Origin: Ixodes scapularis
Taxonomy: Eukaryota; Arthropoda; Arachnida; Ixodida; Ixodidae
Reading direction: 5' to 3'
NCBI RefSeq assembly: GCF_016920785.2
Contig: NW_024609836.1
Span: forward strand, 67,249,596 to 67,313,595
Length of the DNA: 64,000 bases
Position numbers and translations under genes: made by a program. The stretch's first letter is position 1; every line of letters starts with the position of its first letter. The notes below the pieces were generated by a model. It saw only the letters and a program-made list of their open reading frames with translations. It was not told where the DNA came from and ran no database searches. Below, piece by piece: positions 45,986 to 55,157 of this stretch.

Positions 45986-46428
45986 GGAATAGCTCCGGCG
46001 GTTATTCGAGGTACCCCGAACTATTAACAGATTTTCGGAAAACATGCTATTTATTATCTCTAAATTGAAAATAGTTTGGAGACAATGGCAAATGAAGGTC
46101 ATGTCAAAACCAACGTTAAATTTCTCCCGCCCCCCTCCAGTAAGTGACGTCACATGCCGGCGTAAGGTTTTCCGGCATTAATTCCACATGAAATGAAATC
46201 GCCTTGTATAACCCGTTGGGAACAAACTGTAGTGCCCCGTACTGTCAAATGTTACAACATATCTGACGTCACGGTTTCAGCGTTGGCGGTAGAGCCTCTC
46301 AGCCTGTCAGACCAAATTTGAAACTTTATCAACTTTGCGAGAAAAGTTGAGATATGTCTATTAACGTGTTGCACCTATGTTGAGCCAAATCAGTGACTAT
46401 ACCAAAATTTTCTTGACCTCTCTTTAAT

Positions 46429-46487
46429 GGATGGATGGATCCATGACGGCTGTTTCCTTTGAATCTGGCGGGGGCTTGCGCCACCCA
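46429..46487 (-). mobile_element. Retrotransposon 3'-tail hairpin, copy C
   Basis: On the minus strand: GGGTGGCGCAAGCCCCCGCC, AGATTCAAAGG, then GGATCCATCCATCCATT. The ATCC repeats form the tail. The sequence to the right (46488-46961, minus sense) may be the element body. Confidence 0.7.
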
Positions 46488-46568
46488 TCTATATAGTGTT
46501 TTTAACTACAGATTAAAAAGTTGTAAGCTGCAGTTTAATCATATTTAACCTCTATCCGTCCCTTGACT

Positions 46569-46961
46569 TTAGCCACCATTTGTCTCATCTTTTGTTCTTT
46601 TTTTTTTTTTAGCAAGCTCTTTAAAACGTTTTGTTTCACTTGTCTCACTGTCCGGCTCTTCGGGTGATGTCCTTCGGTGACCAAGTCCTTTACCTTCCAT
46701 AATGACATGCTCTGGCGTTTCAATTCCCAACCCCGCATATAATGCACGTTGCATCCTTCTTTTTGTATTTGACCCTCTACGTTCTAGTCCCCAAACTCTT
46801 CCGAAAAAAGTCCTCAAACACTTCCGAGCTTTCCAATGCGCCACCTCGCGGAGATGTTCACCGATGAGGCCTAGTGATGCACGCCTGCCGGAAGACCCGA
46901 GCCCGTGCAGAAAAGGTTTCCTAGGCGAGAGAGAAATGAGGCTGCGAGTGCATATATGCAA
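46569..46961 (-). other. Minus ORF, 130 aa, unknown, beside tail copy C
   Basis: The frame runs from Met at 46961 to a stop at 46569. It includes LHGLGSSGRRASLGLIGEHL, REVAHWKARKCLRTFFGRVW and MQRALYAGLGIETPEHVIME, then a Lys-rich end. It is basic and without low-complexity in its first 100 residues. It lies about 80 bp upstream, in sense, of the hairpin tail at 46429-46487, so it probably belongs to a repeat (a SINE-like or truncated element) rather than a host gene. No domain is recognised. Confidence 0.35.
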
Positions 46962-48704
46962 AACAGCTGGAACGCATTCTGCGCCGCTCGAGCTGCTGGT
47001 CTGCGGTGTGAGGCTATAGAGCGCGGGCCCGGAAGCGCCCTCGCTAGCGAGTTCACAAAGAAGCTGATATACGTCGCCGGCGATTTACGGCCGGGAACAG
47101 CTGCTGCGGGCGCCTGCGTCTGCAAAGGAAAGGGATGCGAGCAGCAGCGGTCCCGTGAAAACGGACACGCACATCGCGCGACTCGTGGGCGCACCGTCTG
47201 TAATAGGCACAGAGCGGTGCACAGGAGGCGCTCCGGTCGGCTAGAGCGAGCTAGAGGACATCTAGTGGACAGCCTTGAGGATATAGACCAGCGTCCGAAA
47301 TCCTAGCCCCCAGCGATAAAAATGGGAAATAATAATCTCAAACACAGGCTCTTGTGAAGAGAGGGGCTGCGCATAAAACAATCTTTTTGCTTTTTACAAC
47401 GCTTTTGGCATCGGTGTTGTTCTTGGAGCTTCGTGACTGTGCATTTCTGACGTTTTCGTACGAGCATATCTGCGAAGGTTTCTGAAAAAACGGAGTTTTG
47501 CAAAAAGCGCAGCCCCCCTACTTTGTCATGACGTCAGCATAAACAAACATGGCGTCGCCCATGGAACGGAGCGGACACTGGTCTATAGTAACTAGGGGTA
47601 GGCGTCGACGAAAAGTTTTAACCGGACTAATCGCTACCCTTTAGTCCATTGTAGTTGGTGGCGTTGACCTTCAGGGATATCTAGAAACGCGTCAAACTAC
47701 AGATTTTATTTTGATTATTTCTCGCTATGTCGGGAATGGCGCAGTGGACGAGTCTGTTCAGAAAACAGATTACTGCCGCCCACAAAAGCAACCTTGGGAA
47801 GCAAGTTTACAAAGTACATATTTCTACAGTAATGTTCAAACCTTATTATAATCACTCTGGATGGCAATCATAGAATATGCTAGAATATTTTACAATGTAA
47901 TACAACACTGCTGACTCTTAAAATGAATAAATGCGCACCAAGTAGTAAAGCCGGCATTCTTGAATTTTTCCTCGAAATTGCTAACTTGGAGCGCAACCGA
48001 TTAACCATCTTTTTTTTTTTTTTTATCTTGATTAAAGCATTATTTTTAGTCGGGGATATAATCCATAAATCGCCCAGGCCTAGTTGTGACGCGTTACTGA
48101 GACTTGGTCATTTTTTTCTTTATTAGCTTTTAATTGTAATGGGTTACGTTTTCGAAATGTAAGTTGTAACTGTGGTTCATTAGGCCATTGCATTTTCTGA
48201 ACTAACGATGCTAGCAACGATGTTATTACTTTGGTTGTTACCTTTCACAGTTTCTTGGGGATTAAGATATTATTGAACGAGTACAATAGCCTTTAATTCT
48301 ATTTTCCACATGGCGTTTTCCGGCATTACAAGTCACGCTTGTTGAGCACGGGCAAGCGGGATATGTGCCCAATCAAGCGAGAAAACCTTTCGGACAATTG
48401 CGAGAACCAACTGCTGCTTGGTTACAATATAAAACAGTACGCGTGAGTTCCTTGCAACAACAAAAAAATCATAAAAAAAACATGAAAGGTGTTTCATGTT
48501 TCGAGCTGTGTAAGCTCTCAGTACAGGGTCTCCAAGAATAATATGAGAGTGCACCCACAATTCCGTCATCAAAACAAATCACTCTAGCAACAGTGATCCT
48601 TATGCGTCATTTTCTTCCACGAAGATGGAGAGATGGTGCTTCATCTAACCGGATTGGAAATGTGCGATTCATCCAGCGGTGCGAAGAACAAGCTAGTGGA
48701 AGGC
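46962..48704. other. CpG-rich then AT-rich; no supported gene
   Basis: 46962-47310 is CpG-rich with a 133-residue plus ORF (46905-47306) and a 107-residue minus ORF, neither recognised. 47700-48330 is AT-rich. No convincing splice pairs. Confidence 0.4.
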
Positions 48705-48925
48705 CTCTGGTATATACACCTTTCCACCATCAGTTCGAGCGCAGAGGACGCCACGAGCCATCCGAGCCGATCCAGCGCAGGGAGAAAATCGCGTGACCTG
48801 CCGGTTGGGCAGAGCGACACAGGGAGCTCAAGGTCACATGACACTCTCTCAACGCTAGATTGGCTGGGATGGCTCCTATAGCGCCCGCTGCGCTCGAAGT
48901 GAAGGTGAAACGGAGTATAGTAAAA
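48705..48925. mobile_element. ~220-bp foldback MITE
   Basis: The left arm TATATACACCTTTCCACC, TTCGAGCGCAG, GAGCCATCC and CGCGTGACCT faces the right arm GGTCACATGAC, GGATGGCTCC, CTGCGCTCGAAGTGAAGGTG and GAGTATAGT. ORFs on both strands encode mirrored peptides (YTPFHHQFERRGR and YTPFHLHFERSGR), as expected of a palindrome. Confidence 0.8.
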
Positions 48926-49274
48926 ATAATCCCAGTGCGATTTGTATAGGTTGTAACTTCGATTTGCACGCAAAGAGGGGCCGTGACGATGTGCTGTTTT
49001 CTGAACTGGATTGGATTGGATTTTGGTACTGTCCGTACACTTTCGTTGTAAACACCTAAGAGTCAAAACGGCGATTTCACGCGATGAAACTGAGCTGAGT
49101 CAGTAAGGAGGCGAGTGCCGTAGGGAATTACGTATTTCTGACAGGACTCAGGAGTAACCCGCACCAAAGAAGTTCTGCTAACACAATTTCATCTACCGTG
49201 CGCTTAGTATACAAAACAAAATTCGGAATTATTTATAAAGAAATTTTAAGGTGCAGGCGAGCTGGTGCATGTTG
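48926..49274. other. No gene; one GGATTGGATTGG cluster
   Basis: GGATTGGATTGGATT at about 49008-49022 is the inverse of the AATCCAATCC words at 4.8-5.5 kb. Confidence 0.5.
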
Positions 49275-49428
49275 ATCACGATGTTAAAATCCTGAGACTG
49301 GGAAGGAAAATTGGAAGAAAAAGTGTAAGACGACACACAAATATTTGTCTGTTCCCTTATTTCTGTGTCTTCTCTCACACTTTTTCTTTCAATTTTCCTT
49401 CCCAGTCTCAGGATTTTAACATCATGAT
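49275..49428. repeat. Long, near-perfect hairpin (64-nt arms)
   Basis: Arms 49275-49338 and 49364-49428 pair with about three substitutions and one small indel. Left words are ATCACGATGTTAAAATCCTG and AGACTGGGAAGGAAAATTGG; right words are CAATTTTCCTTCCCAGTCTC and AGGATTTTAACATCATGAT. The loop is only about 25 nt. The low divergence means recent origin or maintenance. Confidence 0.9.
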
Positions 49429-50289
49429 GGGAATTATGGCCGTGCGTGTTTTCCTTACGTAAAAAAAAGAAGACAAAAATATTTAAAGAGTTTGAAAGCC
49501 TCACTAATACAAAATGAGAAGGAAATAATGGACTCTAGACTCAGAGGTTGCACATTGCCAGCGCCGCCTAAGCACCTTGGTTAAAGGGTTGAGATTTGCA
49601 ACCATAGTTTTTCTATGAATGGCGGCTATGCAACACCATAATCGTAAAAAAAAGGAAAAAAAAAACGATGTTACGATGAACATGTTAGGAATGGTGTCCT
49701 CTTCTACCGGACATGTCAAATCTCGGACGCGTACTGCCGATTGCTCACAGAGTATAACCATGCAGCAAATCCAGTACCCTGATTGGCCTATTTAAACGTG
49801 CTGCCCTTTCGCAAGCAGGAGACGACAATGACCCTTTCGTGCTCGGTGTTTGTTGTTAGATCAGAAGACAGCTCTCGCGGAAGACGGCGGCGGCGTCGTC
49901 CCTTCTGGATGTGCAGTGGTTGACGGTGGGGTGACTCATCACTGGGGCGCGTGTTAACCCACCCGACCCCCGTTGTTCACGTCGCTTCGCGGCAACAGTG
50001 TGCGGCTGCACACTGCAAGGCGACACAGCGGTGGGGATGAACGATATATATTTGACGGTAAATAATGGGCTCACTGGGGAAGCGTGGTAACCCACCCCAC
50101 CACCTCGTTTACGCCGCTTCGCGGCGACAGTGTGCTGCGGCACATTACAAGGCGACACGACTCCGAGTAGCTGGCGAAAAATATTTGGCCGTACACAAAA
50201 TTAGGTTAGTTTTTGTGGAAATGAAAAAAAAAAAAAAAACCATCACCGCGTGGTAGAGCGCTAAACATCTCAAGGTTGCATCTACATAT
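49429..50289. other. No supported gene
   Basis: 49950-50160 contains two related segments (GTAACCCACCCGACC-like and CGCTTCGCGGCAACAGTGTG / CGCTTCGCGGCGACAGTGTG, each followed by AAGGCGACAC), a direct duplication of about 100 bp. No gene is supported. Confidence 0.5.
49955..50160 (+). repeat. ~100-bp tandem duplication
   Basis: TCACTGGGGCGCGTGTTAAC to CACTGCAAGGCGACACAGCG and TCACTGGGGAAGCGTGGTAA to CATTACAAGGCGACACGACT are two diverged direct copies (about 49938-50033 and 50070-50162). Shared words: ACCCACC, CGCTTCGCGGC, ACAGTGTG and AAGGCGACAC. Confidence 0.65.
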
Positions 50290-50465
50290 ACTCCGTTCAC
50301 CCTTGAGCTGAGACTATAGAAGCTCCGCCTTCAGCGCGAGCTTTCGCCCTTGCTAATGTAAGTGCATGTGAAGACGCACGCACGCGCAACCAAAGCACTG
50401 CGGAAGCCAGCGAGCTGCGCTGAAGGCGGAGCTTCTAGTCTTAGCTTAAGGGAATCTGTGTACGC
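50290..50465. mobile_element. ~170-bp foldback MITE
   Basis: The left arm CCCTTGAGCTGAGACTATAG and AAGCTCCGCCTTCAGCGCGA pairs with the right arm GCGCTGAAGGCGGAGCTTCT and AGTCTTAGCTTAAGGG. Arms are about 40 bp with three mismatches, and the interior of about 90 bp is unrelated. Confidence 0.8.
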
Positions 50466-50672
50466 GCTAAACCATAGGCTAAACACTGGTGCGTGTTTTA
50501 ACCCGCAGACGGCGCACGCATGTGTGAAGTGCGTCAGAAAAGGCCAATCAAGGGCCCGGGATTCGCCTTATGGTTCTATTCCGAGAGGAATCGGCTACAC
50601 GCATCCCGGACGTGCGTCACTGACAGCTTGTCAAACGAAAGGTGCACCGACTCTCGATCGTGTTATCGTGAA

Positions 50673-50785
50673 AACCAATCATGTTATGACAGACAATCAT
50701 TTTATGACAACCAATCATGTTATGGCAGCCAATCATGTTATGACAGCCAATCATCTTATGGCAGCCAATCATGTTACCACATTAC
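50673..50785 (+). repeat. 18-bp tandem repeat, ~6 units
   Basis: CCAATCATGTTATGACAG repeats with period 18 from about 50673 (units near 50675, 50693, 50711, 50729, 50747 and 50765). Because 18 is a multiple of three, it keeps reading frames open; in one (ORF 50362-50826) it encodes six hexapeptides like NHVMTA. Each unit holds a CCAAT word. Confidence 0.9.
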
Positions 50786-50844
50786 GCCAAAGAACGAATC
50801 ATATGAAGCAGAAAGCGTGTACATAGTAGAGAGTTTAGTAGATC

Positions 50845-50963
50845 GTTTCCATATTTCTGATAACAATACCCGACACCATACGAAGCATGCGCAAAGACGT
50901 CAGTGGAGTATAGGGTATAGTTATCGGAGCCATCAGAACGATCTACTAAAACTCCCTAATAAG
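50845..50963 (+). repeat. Solo unit of the 115-bp satellite
   Basis: TTTCTGATAACAATACCCGA, CGAAGCATGCGCAAAGACGT, GGAGTATAGGGTATAGTTAT, CGGAGCCATCAGAACGAT and CTAAAACTCCCTAAT follow, in order, the unit of the array at 8482-8905. Confidence 0.75.
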
Positions 50964-52560
50964 CCACGTCCTGCATTTCGTAATCTCTTGGTGACTATGG
51001 CCAGTGATTTCGATAAACACACACCCTTGTTTTTCTGAAGGCACCTCCTTAATTCGCAACGACTCCTCTATTCTCAATGCCCCCCCCCCCCCCCCCCCTA
51101 CCCCACCACCCCTGAAAAATTTAGACCCCCGCTCTAATTTCAATTCCTGAGGAAGCCCCTGAAGTCCATGGCGACATTTCTCGCCCGTGGGTGCTACTTG
51201 ACAAGGAAACAGCAGCTCTAGATTTTTTTTTTTTTTTTTTTGCATTGAGGAAGTTTTAGCTCACCGATGTCTTTACACCGATCACTTCAAAAACATAAAC
51301 TTTTGTATTTCTGAAAGTCAGCCGACCAATGGCAATTGTCTCCCAACGTGTCTTTGGCCAAATACATCACTGTTGATTGGAAGCAAGGGTGCATCGATCG
51401 CTGCAGCAGTTATCGCCATCATAAGTCCCTTGTGCGCGTCCACGGCGCGTGTTCATCCAATCAGCGCGAAGCGACGAATACGATGACAAGGCTCGTTCAA
51501 CCCGATCGGTTCTTCTGTACAACCTCCTTCCGCAAGTCCATTACGAGGTCCGGCAGGGCCGTCAATTTGTTCCGCTCTTGAGTTCATCAGTGGGCGGAGG
51601 AGCCGCCATTTTATTTTTAGGCGATAGGGACGGGCACGTCTTTGGCATCCGTATCCAGGAGCGTGTTTGGTGTAGACCTCGTCCACGTCAGGTTGTTCCT
51701 CCGGGACGGTTTATATATATATAGCGTCTGGTACAGCGCATGTCACCTAACTGTCTTCGAGGTTCCCAGGACTGACAGCGAGGAGATACCAGTAGCCTTT
51801 ATACACGCGCGTGCAAGTCGAGTAAGTTTCCGTTCGTCCAGGAGAGCTGGTTGCGATGGCCTGTACGCCCGCTAACAAGCGGCCATATATACCGGGGCAT
51901 CCAAATACGGCACGTCCAGCCAGTTCCAAGACGAGTTTCGGCGGAGGCATCTATACGGATGACAAGATTAAGAAAAGCAAAAAGAAACGGCTCTCTTTCT
52001 CCTTCTCACGCTGTCACGGCGCGGCATTTATGCAGCGAGCGAGGCAAGCCGTCGGGTTTTTAGTCCTAGCATGAGGTAGCAGACGACAGGCGAAGCAGAC
52101 GATTGGGCTTCCTCCGACGCGGCGACGCCGCCGCCGCCGCCACCGAAACGGCGCGGCGCTGCGCGGCGGTTGAAAACGGAACTAGCGCTTTACAAGTTTC
52201 GTTTCGAGTTTTGGCTCTTTGTTTTCGAGCTGCCTCGTCGTTTCTTCTTCGCGTGTGTCTGTGCTTGTGTGTGCTTCTGGGACCGGCGAGCTTTCGAGTG
52301 CCTGTTTGCTTTGATTGGACAGGAAAAGCGCGTCCGAGCGCGCCGAGTATTATGTGTGCGGCTTTGCATGGGTCCCAGACGACATCGTCCGGATACGGAG
52401 TTGTAGGTAGGCATCTACGAATGGATATATACAGACAAACAATATACCCGTCGTCTGCTTACCCGGTGCCTCACCCCAAAAACAAAAACGGTTGAAAGGT
52501 GAAAAGCCGCACTGCGGCGTAAAGCGGAACTTATCCGCCACCATGTTTTTTTCTTGTATT
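50964..52560. other. No firm gene; C run, T run, CpG-rich leader
   Basis: A C run at about 51079-51098 and a T run at about 51223-51240. 51850-52400 is CpG-rich with a (CCG)n patch near 52128-52142, as in a promoter or 5' UTR. GAGTTGTAG|GTAGGC at about 52400 is a possible donor. It precedes the ORF at 52703. Confidence 0.35.
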
Positions 52561-52702
52561 TTTTTTTTTTTTTATCTTTCTGTAGGCTTTCAGTTTTGCT
52601 CCGTTGTCAAAGTTGTCGAATGTTTTGTTGGTTTCCCGGGCGATCGAATGACCGACGGGGGTTCGGGTGTGTGTACCGCTCCTGGAACGGCATCGAAGGA
52701 TG

Positions 52703-53005
52703 ACATGGCGCTTTTTGTTTCTTATCTCGCGGTGCCAACGACTTGTGCTGTTCGCCTGGCTTTTCATCCCGACTGTGATGGGCGGCTGCCGGATTTCTTT
52801 TGCGGACGAGGTGTGCTTTAATCGTCATCGGGAGTCCCTTCGTTGGTTGTCGAAGCATGGAGCAGTCTTATCTAAGGGGCCGAGTCTCGTTCACGGTAGC
52901 GCGTCTGCTGCGCTGCCGATAGCCGCCATCCTCGTGGTGTGGAGTCGCGTCAAGTGGATCTCCCAAGGAAACCTTAGAAGAGAAACGAACTCCACTAGCT
53001 CTTAA
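52703..53005 (+). CDS. Short ORF with signal-peptide-like start, unknown
   Basis: Met at 52703 (the frame is open from 52667) gives MTWRFLFLISRCQRLVLFAW and then LFIPTVMGGCRISFADEVC, a basic start, a long hydrophobic core and small residues like a secretory signal peptide. After it come EVCFNRHRESLRWLSKHG and a second hydrophobic stretch ALPIAAILVVW, ending at TAA 53003. A pyrimidine-rich acceptor (TCTTTCTGTAG, to about 52584) and a CpG-rich leader lie upstream. The last codons run into the minisatellite at 52978. No family is recognised, and a 109-residue frame overlaps (52492-52821), so chance is possible. Confidence 0.25.
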   Translation, partial: TWRFLFLISRCQRLVLFAWLFIPTVMGGCRISFADEVCFNRHRESLRWLSKHGAVLSKGPSLVHGSASAALPIAAILVVWSRVKWISQGNLRRETNSTSS

Positions 53006-53285
53006 TTAATCCTTTATTTTCTTTGGGCACACCCTAAGGACACTTTAGAAGTGTCACCAATTGCACAAGTTCTTAATTAGCTTTTAATCTTGCGAGGGTA
53101 TCTTAAGACACCTTCTGAAGGTACCTAAGAAGGGTCACCAGTTGCACTGATTCTTAACTATATAGCTCCTAATCTACTATGGGCACCTTAGAAAAGTCGC
53201 GAATTGCACTTGTTTTTTCATTAGTTTGCAATCATCTATAACCGCTCGACAAAAGCCACGAATTGCACTAGCTCTTAACTAGTGC
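52978..53285 (+). repeat. Minisatellite, ~60-80-bp units, 4-5 copies
   Basis: TTGCAC recurs at about 53061, 53142, 53204 and 53263, each within AATTGCAC/GTTGCAC followed by CTTAAT or CTTAAC and preceded by GTCACC or a related word. Units also share GGGCACCTTAGAA-type blocks. Spacing (81, 62, 59) shows internal deletions. Confidence 0.75.
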
Positions 53286-53727
53286 GATTTATTGGACCGC
53301 ATGTGTCAGCGTGCTGACCATTTATGTAGGAAGTTCTAAAAAAAACAAAAATGTAACAGTGATGTGTTTTTTTTTTCTTCTTTTTTTACATGGACTGCTT
53401 TTGACTGAAGTGTTCACACCTAGCAATTTGTACGTCCGCAATATAATTCAAAGCCGTGATAAACCACGTTCAAAGTACACTTTAAACCTGTCCCAATTTC
53501 CAGTCATCAATTCCGGCTCGGAACCACGTGTATAGCGCTGGCAGCTTAGCTTACCAGGTTGTGACGGCGACGTGTAACGGTGTTGCAAGCGTACCAAGCA
53601 ACACCGTCACACGGACTGCAAAATGTTAAGTGAATGCTCGTGCTTCGCATCGATGTGAAATTCTTTACCATGCTTCGTTAATTCTGAATTTAGAAATATA
53701 CTGTTAAAAGACTTCACCTTATAGTTT
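53286..53727. other. No supported gene
   Basis: GGTGTTGCAAGCGTACCAAG then CAACACC near 53578-53610 forms a small inverted repeat (GTGTTGC with GCAACAC). No coding evidence. Confidence 0.4.
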
Positions 53728-53832
53728 TTTTTATTTTTTTTTAGTTATTGAAATTAAAAGCTTCGTCTAGGTGGCGCAAGCCACCGTCCGATTAGAAGGT
53801 TTCAGCCGTGTCCGTCCATTCGTCCATCCATC
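53728..53832 (+). mobile_element. Retrotransposon 3'-tail hairpin, copy D (plus)
   Basis: TCTAGGTGGCGCAAGCCACC carries a perfect 6-bp stem (GGTGGC with GCCACC, loop GCAA on this strand). CGTCCGATTAGAAGG and TTTCAGCC follow, then CGTCCATTCGTCCATCCATC. Same architecture as copies A-C, in the opposite orientation; an A/T-rich stretch precedes it. Confidence 0.75.
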
Positions 53833-54970
53833 AACTCTCGGTGTCAGGCGGCTTAACCCAAAGCAACTTTGAAGCCTTGCTCCGTTCTAACCGTTCTAAC
53901 AACGAGCGAAGCGCAGCTCTGTGTATAGGAACGCCAATGAGGATATATATCTCAATGGCAACACCATGCTTGACCGCATATTACGTGCGCATTCATCATA
54001 CAAGGCAAGTCTAAAGATGGCCCTACGTTCGGAATCGCCGAAGCGGCGCGCTCTCTCGTAATACATCCTTTGTCCGGCAGAGAGCGCCTAATGACTCCCC
54101 AAAAATGGCTCCGCGGTTATGCGGCCTAGGCGGTATGTATACCTCCCTCTATTACTTTATAGTGCTTCTTCTTTTTCCTTTTTTTTTTTTTTTTTTGGGG
54201 GGGGGGGGGGGGTGTTATAGTACATTCCTTATTTGAAACTGATTTATTCGTCCTATCATAAAATGCGGAGAATACAAGAGCGCACAACGTAGAAGCGAAG
54301 GCTCCACCGCAGCTTCATCCTCGGCACGGTCTTGCTTTGTGTCCGCTTACACTTCCTGCAAGCAAAAACAAGGAAGAAAGGAAACCTTAGCGTGTGCTCT
54401 ATGAGTTGTCGTAACGAAGGAAAATATGCGCGCCATTTATATTTAGCAGAAGCGTGCACGCTGAGGCTGACGATTTCTTTTGGGTTTTGTTCTTTTTCGG
54501 TGTATTTTTTCATTTTTTTTTCTATCGCGCGTAACGGATCATTTTAAAAACTGGAGCGTTGCAGCTTGCAGGCGTATGCGGGTCTGAAGACGATCTTGTT
54601 TTTTTTTGTTTTTTTTTGTTTCTTTTTCACGTATAGTTTTAAGCGTTGTTTCACATGGCGAGGTTGAGCTGCATATACGAGCACGTTCAGTTATAATCAC
54701 ATCGGTTTTATTTGTGTGTGTGTGCGCGCGCGCGTGTGTGTGCGTGCGTGTGTGCAAGTTATGAGTAACGCGTCCATGTTTATGCGTGAAGAAAACGCCA
54801 TGCGCCCATACGTCATACAAAAGACAGCGAATTCGATGCAGAATCGATGACTGAATCGTATGCGGACATCTAAGGCAACCAGACTCTCCGCAGCCCTCAT
54901 TTATTTTCTCTCCCTCATGTTTATGTTTCAAATCGAGTCAGCGCGTTTGTCCACAACCGGGTGCGTGCAC
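53833..54970. other. No gene; T16-G16 tract, (TG/CG)n
   Basis: A T run into a G run at 54181-54212 and an alternating TG/CG tract at about 54711-54755. ORFs over these are low-complexity. Confidence 0.5.
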
Positions 54971-55022
54971 GCGCATGCGCAGTAGTACCGAAAGCAGCGC
55001 CACCACAGTTGCATGACGTCAG
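54971..55022 (-). repeat. Dispersed repeat R2, copy 2 (inverted)
   Basis: The reverse complement reads TGACGTCATGCAACTGTGG, TGGCGCTGCTTTCGGTACT and GCGCATGCGCGTGC, matching 44106-44160. Confidence 0.65.
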
Positions 55023-55125
55023 AGAGAGAGTATAGGGAACCCGGTCGAGCTTGAGCCTCGGCAGATTCGTGGCATACCTTGAAATATCACTTTTCGACGG
55101 CGTGGCAAAGGAACCAGAAAGGTGA

Positions 55126-55130
<5 letters not shown>

Positions 55131-55156
<26 letters not shown>

Positions 55157-55157
55157 A
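55131..55157 (+). repeat. (GA)n microsatellite
   Basis: About 13 GA units within AGAAAGAG...GAGAAAAG. Confidence 0.9.

Noticed and set aside
50250..50310. tRNA A-box-like word CGCGTGGTAGAGCG
   Set aside because: No matching B box or cloverleaf arms at the right distance.
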